This document shows positions 54,122 to 62,641 of a stretch of DNA of 64,000 nt, piece after piece; within the stretch, counting starts at the first letter, position 1; the number at the start of each line of letters is the position of its first letter. The stretch is from Skermanella sp. TT6 (GTDB taxonomy: Bacteria > Pseudomonadota > Alphaproteobacteria > Azospirillales > Azospirillaceae): positions 5,668,001 through 5,732,000 of the forward strand of contig NZ_CP067420.1 in assembly GCF_016653635.2 (NCBI RefSeq). The letters are read 5' to 3'. A model generated the notes under the pieces. It saw nothing but the letters and a program-made list of their open reading frames with translations, was not told the DNA's origin and did no database searches. The position numbers were made by a program, and so were the translations under genes.

Positions 54122-54532
54122 TCAGATGATCCGGCGGGGAGGGCGCAGGGCGGGAGGGCTGCCGACGCCCTCGGACATGGCGGGAGCGGGCAGATTGCTG
54201 GACAGGTCAAGGTCCGGGATGAGCGTCTCGACAGCACCCGCGGTCAGACCAGCGTGCATGGTGGCGCACTGCGCCACGCTACAGCAGACGCCGTCGTCGA
54301 GGCGGTCCTCATCAGTGCAAGGGGCCTGGTCGTGGTCAAGGACGGCAGTGGTTTCGTTGGCCGTCGCGGTCACCGCGTGCTCGTGCGGGGCCACGGACCG
54401 GGCATGAGACATCAGGCTGGCGTGGCTCGGGGCGGCGTAGACGAGCAGCGTCGCCAGCATCAGCAGGCTCGCCATCCCCGTCCTGAACGTCACCCACGAC
54501 CCGCGCCACATGTCGATTACTTTCAGTCCCAC
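54122..54532 (-). CDS. Secreted Cys-rich small protein, paralogue B
   Basis: This 136-residue protein has the same length and layout as 52248-52658. The signal is MASLLMLATLLVYAAPSHA, followed by PHEHAV, VCCSVAQCATMHAGL and an end PPALRPPRRII. Surrounding non-coding DNA is also similar, so the duplication included flanks. It lies upstream of the YncE gene. Function unknown; copper or other thiophilic metal binding is plausible. Confidence 0.65.
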   Translation of the reverse strand: MGLKVIDMWRGSWVTFRTGMASLLMLATLLVYAAPSHASLMSHARSVAPHEHAVTATANETTAVLDHDQAPCTDEDRLDDGVCCSVAQCATMHAGLTAGAVETLIPDLDLSSNLPAPAMSEGVGSPPALRPPRRII

Positions 54533-54692
54533 TATGGTGATGATGCCATTGAGCAGACACCAACCGCTCCGTCAGGCTGATGCGACGGGTTGGCATCGAC
54601 ACCATGATGGAGGTTTGGAACAGCCGCCTTGATCATGATCAAGGAAGCCGTACAGGCTGCATCCTGCTCTCGAGGCCCTGCCTCCGGGACAG

Positions 54693-56042
54693 TCAGGAGA
54701 CCCATGGGAGCGTAATCAAGGCGCGCAGCCCGCCGGACGGGCGGTTCTCCAGGACCAGATCGCCGCCATGCCCCCTGATGACCGACCGGGCCACCGTCAA
54801 GCCGAGACCGAAGCCGCCGGTTTCCCTGTTGCGGGACTCCTCAAGACGGTAGAACGGGTTGAACACCGTTTCCAGTTCGCTGTCGGGGATGCCCGGACCC
54901 TCGTCGTCGATCGAGATCACCAGACGGTCCGGCAGAGTCTCCAGGATCACAGTGGCGGAGGCGCCATACTTGACCGCGTTCCCGGCCAGGTTCGCCAAGG
55001 CGCGCTTCAGGCCGATCGGACGGCATCTCATCGTTGCCCCGGTGGGACCCCGGAAACACGCCGGACGCCCCGCATCGGACAAGTCGTCACAGATGGTCGC
55101 CAGCAGCGCGCTGATATCGACCACCTTGGTGTCCTCCCGTCCTCCATCGTCCCTGAGAAATGACAGCGTGGCGGACACCATGGCCTCCATTTCGTCCAGC
55201 TGGGCCACGATGCGGTCACGCTCTTCGCCCTCTTCGATGAATTCCGCGCGCAGCCGGATGGTCGTGATGGGAGAGCGAAGATCGTGAGAGATGGCGGCAA
55301 GCATCTGTGTCCGATCCGTTACCAGGGTGCGGATCCTGCCCTGCATCTCGTTGAACGCCATGGCAGCCTCCCGCACCTCTTCCGGCCCATGAACCGGCAG
55401 GGGCGGCGCTGTCACATCAACCCCGAGCCGCCGCGCCGCGCGGGCGATGCTCCTGAACTCGGCGGTGCAGACGCGGACCAGATAGATGGAGACGGCCAGG
55501 ATGGCGAGCGACATCAACGTGGTCGGAACGATGAAGTGCCGGTCCTGCCTGTCCAGGGTGCTCAGTGCCGTCGCCCGAGCGTTGATCCAGCTTCCGTCGG
55601 GCAGCCTTGTCGATACCAGCAGAACATGGTCGGCGCCGTGTCCCTCCGCCGCGTAGGCGACGCGCAGGCCGTTGCCGTGGATCCCGGGAACCAGCTGCTG
55701 CAGGCGTCGCACCAGCATGTCGAGTCGGTCGTCTCGGGCGGACGCCTCCTCGACCAACGGAATGGCGCTCCAATGGGTGGTGAGGCCGCGGCCGGACAGG
55801 GAATGCGCGGCACTCTCGCGCTCCTCGGGCGGCAGGGCCATGACGGCTTGTTTGACCGCAGCAATCCGCTCGGCCGCGACCCGCTCATCAGCCAGGTCTG
55901 CCTGATACGACAGGTAGGATTGGTACCAGACCATGCTGAGCAGGTGCGACAGAGCCAGTGCTACCAGCAGGATCGCCACGGCACGGCCGACGATAGTGTT
56001 TGGCGCCATCAATTGCAGAGCCGCCACCACCCTCGCCATCAA
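54693..56042 (-). CDS. Sensor histidine kinase
   Basis: This 449-residue protein has two TM helices (about 14-34 and 176-196) around a periplasmic sensor of about 140 residues, then HAMP and HisKA with the phosphorylated His in AAISHDLRSPITTIRLR. The ATPase domain has LANLAGNAVKYG, DDEGPGIPDSE and GGFGLGLTVARSVI. The start overlaps the response-regulator stop by 4 bp. The EnvZ/RstB-like architecture gives no ligand clue; location suggests an envelope or metal signal. Confidence 0.88.
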   Translation of the reverse strand: MMARVVAALQLMAPNTIVGRAVAILLVALALSHLLSMVWYQSYLSYQADLADERVAAERIAAVKQAVMALPPEERESAAHSLSGRGLTTHWSAIPLVEEASARDDRLDMLVRRLQQLVPGIHGNGLRVAYAAEGHGADHVLLVSTRLPDGSWINARATALSTLDRQDRHFIVPTTLMSLAILAVSIYLVRVCTAEFRSIARAARRLGVDVTAPPLPVHGPEEVREAAMAFNEMQGRIRTLVTDRTQMLAAISHDLRSPITTIRLRAEFIEEGEERDRIVAQLDEMEAMVSATLSFLRDDGGREDTKVVDISALLATICDDLSDAGRPACFRGPTGATMRCRPIGLKRALANLAGNAVKYGASATVILETLPDRLVISIDDEGPGIPDSELETVFNPFYRLEESRNRETGGFGLGLTVARSVIRGHGGDLVLENRPSGGLRALITLPWVS

Positions 56043-56764
56043 GCTCGCTCGACATCCGCGGTGAGAACATAGCCGGACCCCCGTATCGTCTTGATGAGTG
56101 GCCTGGAAGATGTGTCGTCACCCATCTTATGCCTGAGACGGCTGACCTGGACATCGACGCTCCTGCCGTAGCCGTGGATGCGGTTTCGCGCGAGTTCCAG
56201 CAACTGGTCGCGGCTCAGCACCTGGCCGGGCCGCTCCAGAAAAGCGAGAAGCAGGTCGTACTCGGCGCCCGTGAGGGTGACCAGGGCTCCGGGCGGGGAT
56301 GTCAGCTCCCGCCGGACGAGGTCCAGAGCCCATCCGGAAAAACGGTACTCATGCGGTGCCTTGACGATGTCGGAGTGAGAGCTGGCCGTGCGGCGAAGAA
56401 CGGCCCTGATGCGGGCGAGGAGTTCTCGGGGGTTGAACGGCTTCGGGAGGTAGTCGTCGGCTCCCACCTCCAGGCCGACGATCCGGTCAGTTTCCTCGCT
56501 CATCGCCGTCAGCATGATGATGGGGATGTCGGGGTTCCCGGCCTCGGGCGATCGAAGTTCGCGGCAGAGCTTGAGCCCGTCGTCCCCGGGCAGCATCAGA
56601 TCGAGGACGATGAGGTCGAAACGGGCGGCCTCGAGGGCCCGCCGCATCTCGGCTCCGTCCCGACAGGCGGTCGATCGGAATCCATGTCGCTCCAGGAAGC
56701 GGCCGAGCAGATCCCGGATTTCCTGATGGTCGTCAACAATAAGGATGTGGGCTGCGGTTTCCAT
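56039..56764 (-). CDS. OmpR-family response regulator
   Basis: This 241-residue protein has a receiver domain with acidic pocket DDH near residue 11, phospho-Asp in LIVLDLMLPGDDG, Thr/Ser in IIMLTAMSEE and Lys in DDYLPKPF. The C-terminal winged helix has LTGAEYDLLLAFL and the recognition helix SVDVQVSRLRHKM. The ATG at 56764 gives the normal length; the longer frame adds 60 atypical residues. It pairs with the kinase. Confidence 0.9.
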   Translation of the reverse strand: METAAHILIVDDHQEIRDLLGRFLERHGFRSTACRDGAEMRRALEAARFDLIVLDLMLPGDDGLKLCRELRSPEAGNPDIPIIMLTAMSEETDRIVGLEVGADDYLPKPFNPRELLARIRAVLRRTASSHSDIVKAPHEYRFSGWALDLVRRELTSPPGALVTLTGAEYDLLLAFLERPGQVLSRDQLLELARNRIHGYGRSVDVQVSRLRHKMGDDTSSRPLIKTIRGSGYVLTADVERA

Positions 56765-57105
56765 GACATCTAGATAACACCTAGATGGGTGCTCTGATGC
56801 AGGCTCTTCTGCTTCAAAGAGTTTCTGTTTGTTACGAAGTGTTACAAGTGAGCCTGGGCGCGAAACGGCTAGACGATGTGGAATGTTTGAAGGGCACCAA
56901 CCGGATGAGGAAGCCGTCATGAACATGGCCACGTGCTCAGACATTCTTGAAGGAGTTATCTGAACGAGATCATGTCCTTACTGAAAGCATCTTCTGTTTC
57001 GGACGCTGGAACGATATACGCGCTAGATCGCACCTCTATTACGGCTGGAAAGAAGAGGCGCTATGTTGGGTCAAGCCTTTACGTCAAACATTGGGAGAAC
57101 ATGAG

Positions 57106-57510
57106 ATGCTAGCTCGCGAGATGATCGGAACACACCCTGAAGTAAAGGGGAACATCAATGATGCCCTGATCCGCTGCATCGAGGAGTGTTACTCCTGCGC
57201 CCAGACCTGCATCTCGTGCGCGGATGCCTGCCTCGCTGAAGACATGGTCAAGGAGCTTCGCCAGTGCATTCGGCTCAACCTTGACTGTGCGGACATCTGT
57301 GCTGCCACTGGATCGGTTGCGACTCGCCGTACGGGGTCGAATGAAGAACTGATCCGCTTGACGCTGCAAGCCTGCGCGGCCGCTTGCCGTATCTGTGGTG
57401 CTGAATGCGACAGCCATGCATCGATGCACGAGCATTGCCGGATCTGCGCGGAATCCTGCCGACGCTGTGAGCAGGCTTGTCAGTCAGCACTTCAGAGCAT
57501 GGCCGCCTGA
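57106..57510 (+). CDS. Four-helix-bundle copper storage protein (Csp-like, DUF326)
   Basis: This 134-residue protein has Cys lining each helix: CIEECYSCAQTCISCADACL, then CIRLNLDCADICAATG, CAAACRICGAECDSH and CRICAESCRRCEQACQ. This is the Csp pattern, in which the bundle core stores many Cu(I) ions. There is no signal peptide from the ATG at 57106 (GGGAG 8 nt upstream), so it is cytosolic, Csp3-like. It opens the plus-strand copper block. Confidence 0.88.
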   Translation: MLAREMIGTHPEVKGNINDALIRCIEECYSCAQTCISCADACLAEDMVKELRQCIRLNLDCADICAATGSVATRRTGSNEELIRLTLQACAAACRICGAECDSHASMHEHCRICAESCRRCEQACQSALQSMAA

Positions 57511-57777
57511 TCGACTTGAGCGACCTCGTGGGGCCGTTCTCTGCGGGTTGCTCATCCGAGAGAAGACCGCACCCGGACCGGTTGCCGGACGGCGGACGAG
57601 GCCTTGTTCGGCAACGTCGTCACTGGTTCGAAGGCTCCGCACCGGCGGGTTGAACGGACAGGCGAGTATGGATCAAGTCTGGCAGCCTTGTACACCGGTG
57701 CCGGCATGCTGTGGCAGGCGCTCCAGGCATTTATCGTAATTAATTGTAAGGCGCATCAACCAGGGAGAATGAGCCTC

Positions 57778-58233
57778 ATGCAGATGTCTTACTGGCGCTT
57801 CGCCGCAATGATCGCGACCTCAACCATCGTCATGTACGGCCTGATGTACCTGAATACCTATTCGTTCGAGCATATTTTCTGGAGCGAGACCCGCGCCTGG
57901 ATGGCCCTCGTCATGGGGGCAACCATGTCCGTCATCATGCTCGGGTACATGCTCGGCATGTACAGGAATCGGACGATCAACCTCGTCATATTCGGAGGAT
58001 CCATCGCGATGTTTGCCTTTGCGCTCTGGATCGTGCGCAGTCAGGCGACGGTGGATGATGTTGACTACATGAGGGCGATGATCCCACACCATTCGATCGC
58101 TATCCTGACAAGCGAGCGTGCGCAGATCACCGATCCACGAGTCCGTAAGCTCGCGGACGAGATCATCGAGGCGCAGGAGCGTGAAATCGCGGAAATGAAG
58201 TCTCTCGCTGCCGACCTGGAGGCGCGGGAATGA
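57778..58233 (+). CDS. DUF305 membrane protein
   Basis: This 151-residue protein has three TM helices (FAAMIATSTIVMYGLMYL, AWMALVMGATMSVIMLGYM, INLVIFGGSIAMFAFALW) and then a short DUF305 domain: DDVDYMRAMIPHHSIAILTSE, with the characteristic HH and Met. The family is common in copper clusters and probably binds Cu. The ATG at 57778 (MQMSYW) matches relatives; one at 57769 is an alternative. Confidence 0.8.
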   Translation: MQMSYWRFAAMIATSTIVMYGLMYLNTYSFEHIFWSETRAWMALVMGATMSVIMLGYMLGMYRNRTINLVIFGGSIAMFAFALWIVRSQATVDDVDYMRAMIPHHSIAILTSERAQITDPRVRKLADEIIEAQEREIAEMKSLAADLEARE

Positions 58234-58457
58234 TCGGTAAGTTCTTTCCCCGGGTCAGACCGGCACCTTTTCGTCAGATACTCGTACCCAGGCTGCTCGC
58301 GGGGTGCGGTCACAACGACGCACCGGATGACGGCTTGGAAGCCGTGCGAGCATCTGGAATTGCGAGGCTCGTGGCCGCGGAGGAAGCACTCTCGGCGGAG
58401 CATGAGCAACTCCGAAGAATAATCTTGACCTTCCAGCAGTGGGAAACCCGAGGCTGA
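58230..58457 (+). CDS. Uncertain small ORF overlapping the copZ promoter
   Basis: This 75-codon frame begins in an ATGA overlap with the DUF305 stop and has PRLLAGCGHNDAPDD, resembling a frameshifted lipoprotein start. Its 3' end runs through the CueR box at 58425, so at least that part is regulatory DNA. No family recognised. Confidence 0.25.
   Translation: MIGKFFPRVRPAPFRQILVPRLLAGCGHNDAPDDGLEAVRASGIARLVAAEEALSAEHEQLRRIILTFQQWETRG
58425..58448 (+). promoter_or_regulatory. CueR-type operator-promoter of copZ (imperfect)
   Basis: TTGACC at 58425 overlaps ACCTTCC; the right arm GGGAAAC is degenerate. It has the same spacing to a GAGGCT-containing -10 region as the box at 48927, and reads into copZ. 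Confidence 0.7.
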
Positions 58458-58483
58458 GGCCATTATCCACGGAGGAGATGATC

Positions 58484-58684
58484 ATGCTGAAGCTCAAAGT
58501 CGAGGGAATGACCTGTGGCCACTGCGCCCAAACCGTCACCAAGGCGGTCGAGGCCGTGCCCGCGGTCGAACGCGCTCTTGTGGATCTGAAGGCCGGCGAG
58601 GTGACTATCGAGGGCAGCGCCGACGAGCGCGCGGTTCGACAGGCCATTGAGGACGCCGGATACGACGTCCGCAACGCCGCGTAA
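58484..58684 (+). CDS. copZ: Copper chaperone CopZ
   Basis: This 66-residue single HMA domain has the copper loop GMTCGHCAQTV and Tyr in AGYDVRN, which packs against the site in CopZ proteins. It carries Cu(I) in the cytosol to CopA and CueR. The ATG at 58484 follows GGAGGAG by 6 nt. A CueR box lies 36 bp upstream. Confidence 0.92.
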   Translation: MLKLKVEGMTCGHCAQTVTKAVEAVPAVERALVDLKAGEVTIEGSADERAVRQAIEDAGYDVRNAA

Positions 58685-58703
58685 AGGCATAGTGATAAGG
58701 CTT

Positions 58704-58728
58704 CCGGATGATCAGCATGATCATCCGG
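58704..58728. other. Hairpin after copZ
   Basis: Perfect 11-bp arms CCGGATGATCA / TGATCATCCGG with a 3-nt loop, 20 bp after the copZ stop. There is no following T-run on the plus strand, so mRNA stabilisation or partial termination is more likely than a classic terminator. Confidence 0.5.
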
Positions 58729-58935
58729 AGACCGAAAACCCGACAGATCAATGCCATAGGCATTGGTTGGAAGGTCATACCGACCGTTGGAACCGTTTCG
58801 GCATGACAAGGGAGCTGAGGTGACGCTGCGCGTTCCCAGGCTGCTCCGTTTCGGATGGGAACCGAACATCCGCGAAGGTTGTCCCGACGGCTGGCGGCTC
58901 CTGCTGGTTTTTGAACAGTGTCAGGGAGAGAGACG

Positions 58936-59280
58936 ATGATGATCAGTTACACGCTACGGACCAGCGCTTTCGCCGCCCTTGCGGTGGGCTTGGCCGCCTG
59001 CTCCAGCGGAACAGCCCAGGCGCCACGGACGGCTTCACCGACCAGCCAGAGCGGGGCCATGGGCACCTCCGGCATGGGGCAGATGGACCACTCGCGCATG
59101 GGTCAGATGGATCACAACCAGATGATGCAGCACTGCCGAGCCATGATGCAGGGTGGCGGATCCGGTACGGCGCAGGGTGGCGGCATGGCGCACGGTGGCG
59201 GCGCCGGGAATTCCGGTGGCATGGGCCAGATGGATCATGCCCAGATGATGCAGCACTGCCGAGAAATGATGTCTCAGTAG
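58936..59280 (+). CDS. Met/His-rich lipoprotein with tandem copper-binding-like repeats
   Basis: This 114-residue protein has a lipobox LAAC after a short hydrophobic segment (AFAALAVGLAAC). The mature part carries two copies of MGQMDH(N/A)QMMQHCR followed by an MM-containing end, plus a shorter MGQMDHSR copy and a Gly-rich spacer. Met-x-x-Met, His and Cys clusters are typical of periplasmic Cu(I) binders. It is likely an envelope copper sponge. No named family recognised. Confidence 0.75.
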   Translation: MMISYTLRTSAFAALAVGLAACSSGTAQAPRTASPTSQSGAMGTSGMGQMDHSRMGQMDHNQMMQHCRAMMQGGGSGTAQGGGMAHGGGAGNSGGMGQMDHAQMMQHCREMMSQ

Positions 59281-59354
59281 TACGAGGGCGACGTACTGGC
59301 CCGCCGGCAGGATCAAGGTGGGCCAAGTTTTGCGTCCGTTGCGAGCACGGGAAG

Positions 59355-59387
59355 CGGCCAGCGCGAGCATTGCGCTGGCCGTTTTTT
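59355..59387 (+). terminator. Rho-independent terminator
   Basis: Arms CGGCCAGCGC / GCGCTGGCCG with a 7-nt loop and a run of six T on the plus strand, ending the copZ-lipoprotein unit before the copA promoter. Confidence 0.88.
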
Positions 59388-59446
59388 GTCAATTTGGCTA
59401 CTGCCCTGGAGTTGCCACCGGTGAAACGCTCGATCAAGAAATCCTC

Positions 59447-59470
59447 TTGACCTTCCAACAGCTGGAAGGC
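59447..59470 (+). promoter_or_regulatory. CueR-type operator-promoter of the second copA
   Basis: TTGACC overlaps CCTTCC, with GGAAGG as right arm and a CATCTA -10-like hexamer 19 bp after the -35. It reads into the ATPase at 59509. Confidence 0.85.
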
Positions 59471-59508
59471 CCATCTACATCTGCAGTTAGGGAGAACAGG
59501 AGCCATTC

Positions 59509-61953
59509 ATGGCTTATGCAACTGCAAGGGAGCCGGTCGCGCCGCAGGAGCAGGTCGCGTCCGAAATAGATATCGGGATCGGTGGGATGACCTGCGCGTC
59601 GTGCGTCGGGCGCGTCGAGAAGGCCATCCGCAAGGTGGAGGGCGTCACGGACGTGTCCGTGAACCTCGCGACCGAAAGGGCGCGCGTCGCCTTCACCGAT
59701 CCCAGACCGAATACTCAGGGCGTCGTCGATGCCATCGCCAGGGCGGGCTACGAGCCCGCTAAGGCTGAATTCGACCTCCGGGTCCAGGGCATGACCTGCG
59801 CATCCTGCGTCGGCCGGGTTGAGAAGGCGCTGAAGAGGGTGCCAGGCGTCTCCGACGCCGCCGTGAACCTCGCCACCGAGCGTGCGCACGTCACCGGACA
59901 GGGCATCGATGCTGCAGCCCTGGTCGCGGCTATCGAAAAGACGGGTTTTCAGGCCACCTCAGTCACCCAGGACAAGGCGACCACCGGGGCGCCGGACGAG
60001 GCGCAAGTGCGGAGCCGCCGTGAACTTCGCCACGTCCTGATCGGTGCGGCACTGTCGCTTCCCCTCGTAGCCGGCATGATCGGCGATCTCGCCGGTTATC
60101 GCATGATGCCGCCGGGCTGGGTCCAGTTCCTGCTGGCCACGCCCGTGCAGTTCTGGCTGGGCTGGCGTTTCTACAAGGCGGCATACAAGGCCGTGCGGGC
60201 AGGCACCGGCAACATGGACCTGCTGGTCGCCATCGGCACCACCGCGGCCTGGGGTCTCAGCGTTTACATGATGCTGACCGCGCATCCTGAGCACGGCATG
60301 CCGCACCTCTACTTCGAGGGTTCGGCCGTTCTGATCACCTTCGTGCTGCTGGGCAAATGGCTTGAGACCCGCGCCAAGGGACAGACGGCCGCGGCAATCC
60401 GCGCCCTGATGGATCTCCGGCCGGACACCGCCCGGGTGCGGCGGGACGGCACCGAGGTCGAGGTGCCGGTCGATCAGGTGAAGCAGGGCGACGTCGTGGT
60501 CGTCCGTCCCGGCGAGCGCATTCCGGTGGACGGCAAGGTGCTGGAGGGCGCCGGCAGTGTCGATGAAGCCATGCTGACCGGAGAGCCGCTGCCGGTCGAG
60601 AAGACAGTCGGCGTTAAGGTCACCGGCGGTTCCATCAACGTGGACGGCCTGCTCGCGGTGGAGACCACGGCGGTCGGCTCCGAGACCATGCTGTCGAAGA
60701 TCGTGCGCATGGTCGAAGGAGCCCAGGCATCCAAGGCGCCGATCCAGCGCACCGTTGACCGGGTCAGCGCGGTGTTCGTGCCGATCGTCCTCGTCATCGC
60801 CGCGGTCACCTTCGCGGCCTGGTGGAGCGTTTCGGGCGATGCGGAAACCGCCATCATCACCGCCGTCTCGGTGCTAGTCATCGCCTGTCCCTGCGCGCTG
60901 GGCCTCGCGACCCCGACGTCGATCATGGTCGGCACCGGTGCCGCGGCCCGGCACGGCATCCTGATCAAGGACGCCGAGGCGCTGGAGCGGGCCCACGCCG
61001 TCACGGTCGTGGCTTTCGACAAGACCGGCACGCTGACCGAGGGCAAGCCTCGGGTGACCGACATCATCCCGGCGGAGGGCCTGGACCGCGCCGCCCTGCT
61101 TCGGCTGTCCGCCTCGCTCCAGCAAGGCAGCGAGCATCCGCTGGCGCGCGCGGTTCGTGAGCTGGCCGAGGCGGAGAGTATCGCTCCGGCTGCCCTGACC
61201 GACTTCAAGGCACTCGCCGGGCGCGGCGTATCCGGCTCGGTCGAGGAACGCTCGGTACAGTTCGGCACCAAGCGTCTGATGGCGGAGAGCGGACTGGAGG
61301 ATGACGTTCTGGGGGGCAAGGCGGCGGAGCTCGAAGCGTCGGGCCGGACAGTTTCCTGGTTGGCCGAGATGGCTCCTGAGCGACGTGTGCTGGCGCTGGT
61401 GGCGTTCGGCGACACGGTAAAGCAGGCGGCTCGCGAGGCCGTCCGGGCGCTGCACGAGCAGGGCATCGAAGCCGTTATGGTCACGGGCGACAGCAAAGGC
61501 GCCGCCGAGGCCGTCGCGCGGGATCTGGACATTGATCGGGTATTCGCCGAGGTCCTGCCGGGTGACAAGGCCGACGTGGTGGCGACTCTCAAGCATGAGG
61601 GCAAGGTCGTCGCGATGGTCGGTGACGGCATCAACGACGCCCCAGCGCTGGCGGCCGCCGACATCGGTATCGCCGTGGGAACCGGTACCGACGTAGCGAT
61701 GGCGACTGCCGGGGTGACCCTGATGCGTGGCGATCCGGTGCTCGTCGGCGGCGCGATCGACGTGTCCCGGCGCACCTACGCCAAGATCCGCCAGGGCCTG
61801 TTCTGGGCCTTCATCTACAACCTGGTCGGCATTCCGCTGGCCGCGATGGGGTTCCTGAGCCCGGTGCTGGCAGGGGCCGCCATGGCGCTGAGTTCCGTCA
61901 GCGTCGTCCTCAACGCGCTCACGCTGCGCGGCTGGAAGCCCCGGGGTACTTGA
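59509..61953 (+). CDS. copA: Cu(I)-translocating P-type ATPase with two HMA domains
   Basis: This 814-residue protein has two N-terminal HMA domains, each with [14 protein letters not shown] (near residues 25 and 94), and eight TM helices with [27 protein letters not shown] is the phosphorylation site and [17 protein letters not shown] the hinge. Cys-Pro-Cys with downstream conserved Asn/Tyr and Met/Ser is the P1B-1 Cu(I) class. It exports cytosolic copper handed over by CopZ. cueR follows 11 bp downstream. Confidence 0.95.
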   Translation: MAYATAREPVAPQEQVASEIDIGIGGMTCASCVGRVEKAIRKVEGVTDVSVNLATERARVAFTDPRPNTQGVVDAIARAGYEPAKAEFDLRVQGMTCASCVGRVEKALKRVPGVSDAAVNLATERAHVTGQGIDAAALVAAIEKTGFQATSVTQDKATTGAPDEAQVRSRRELRHVLIGAALSLPLVAGMIGDLAGYRMMPPGWVQFLLATPVQFWLGWRFYKAAYKAVRAGTGNMDLLVAIGTTAAWGLSVYMMLTAHPEHGMPHLYFEGSAVLITFVLLGKWLETRAKGQTAAAIRALMDLRPDTARVRRDGTEVEVPVDQVKQGDVVVVRPGERIPVDGKVLEGAGSVDEAMLTGEPLPVEKTVGVKVTGGSINVDGLLAVETTAVGSETMLSKIVRMVEGAQASKAPIQRTVDRVSAVFVPIVLVIAAVTFAAWWSVSGDAETAIITAVSVLVIACPCALGLATPTSIMVGTGAAARHGILIKDAEALERAHAVTVVAFDKTGTLTEGKPRVTDIIPAEGLDRAALLRLSASLQQGSEHPLARAVRELAEAESIAPAALTDFKALAGRGVSGSVEERSVQFGTKRLMAESGLEDDVLGGKAAELEASGRTVSWLAEMAPERRVLALVAFGDTVKQAAREAVRALHEQGIEAVMVTGDSKGAAEAVARDLDIDRVFAEVLPGDKADVVATLKHEGKVVAMVGDGINDAPALAAADIGIAVGTGTDVAMATAGVTLMRGDPVLVGGAIDVSRRTYAKIRQGLFWAFIYNLVGIPLAAMGFLSPVLAGAAMALSSVSVVLNALTLRGWKPRGT

Positions 61954-61964
61954 GAGGAGTGGTC

Positions 61965-62423
61965 ATGAACATCGGCCAGGCGGCCAAGGCGTCCGGTGTG
62001 AACGCCAAGCTCATCCGCTATTACGAAAGCATCGGGTTGATTCCCGAGGCGGGTCGAACCGCCTCGGGGTACCGGGTCTACACCCCGCACGAGGTGAACA
62101 TCCTACGGTTCGTGAGGCGTGCCCGCACGCTGGGATTCAGCATCGAGCGCATCCAGCAGCTCGTCGGCCTGTGGCGCGACAAGGACCGGGCGAGCGCCGA
62201 GGTCAAGCGGATTGCGCTCGACCATGTCGCCGAACTCGAAGTCAAAATTGCCGAAATGCGGGCGATGAGCGACACACTCCAGGAACTTGCCGACGCCTGC
62301 CAGGGTAACCATCGGCCGGACTGCCCTATCCTGCGGGATCTCGAGAACTCCGCCCCTCGATTGGCACGGGGGAATAGTCGCCTCCCGTTCGAAGGAGTGG
62401 CGGGGGCAAATCAAGCTCCATGA
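61965..62423 (+). CDS. cueR: Copper-responsive MerR-family activator CueR
   Basis: This 152-residue protein has a winged helix (NIGQAAKASGVNAKLIRYYE), a dimerisation helix and a Cu(I) loop CQGNHRPDCPIL with two Cys separated by seven residues, the CueR hallmark. A Ser-type rather than Cys residue at the head of the dimer helix (DRASAEV) also fits monovalent-metal sensing. The start after GAGGAG is 11 bp from copA. It should control the three CueR boxes in the window. Confidence 0.92.
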   Translation: MNIGQAAKASGVNAKLIRYYESIGLIPEAGRTASGYRVYTPHEVNILRFVRRARTLGFSIERIQQLVGLWRDKDRASAEVKRIALDHVAELEVKIAEMRAMSDTLQELADACQGNHRPDCPILRDLENSAPRLARGNSRLPFEGVAGANQAP

Positions 62424-62604
62424 TCTCTGTGGGAACCTGAGGGCGGTAGGCTGGGATGCCAACATAGCTCACCAAGGCGGGGCCGTTCGGTTGGTCAGAT
62501 CCAAAGGGCAGACATCCGGAAATTGCTGCGGTCGCATAAACACCCCGATGGGATGCATCATAGACCAGGGAGCAACATGCTTGCCGTGACACTTCCCTGA
62601 AGAA

Positions 62605-62628
62605 GCGGGCTGGGGTCGCCCAGCCCGC
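62605..62628 (-). terminator. Terminator hairpin after the RTX gene
   Basis: Perfect arms GCGGGCTGGG / CCCAGCCCGC with a 4-nt loop, 14 bp beyond the RTX stop, followed by TTCTTC on the minus strand. Confidence 0.7.
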
Positions 62629-62641
62629 CTTGGCATGTTTA

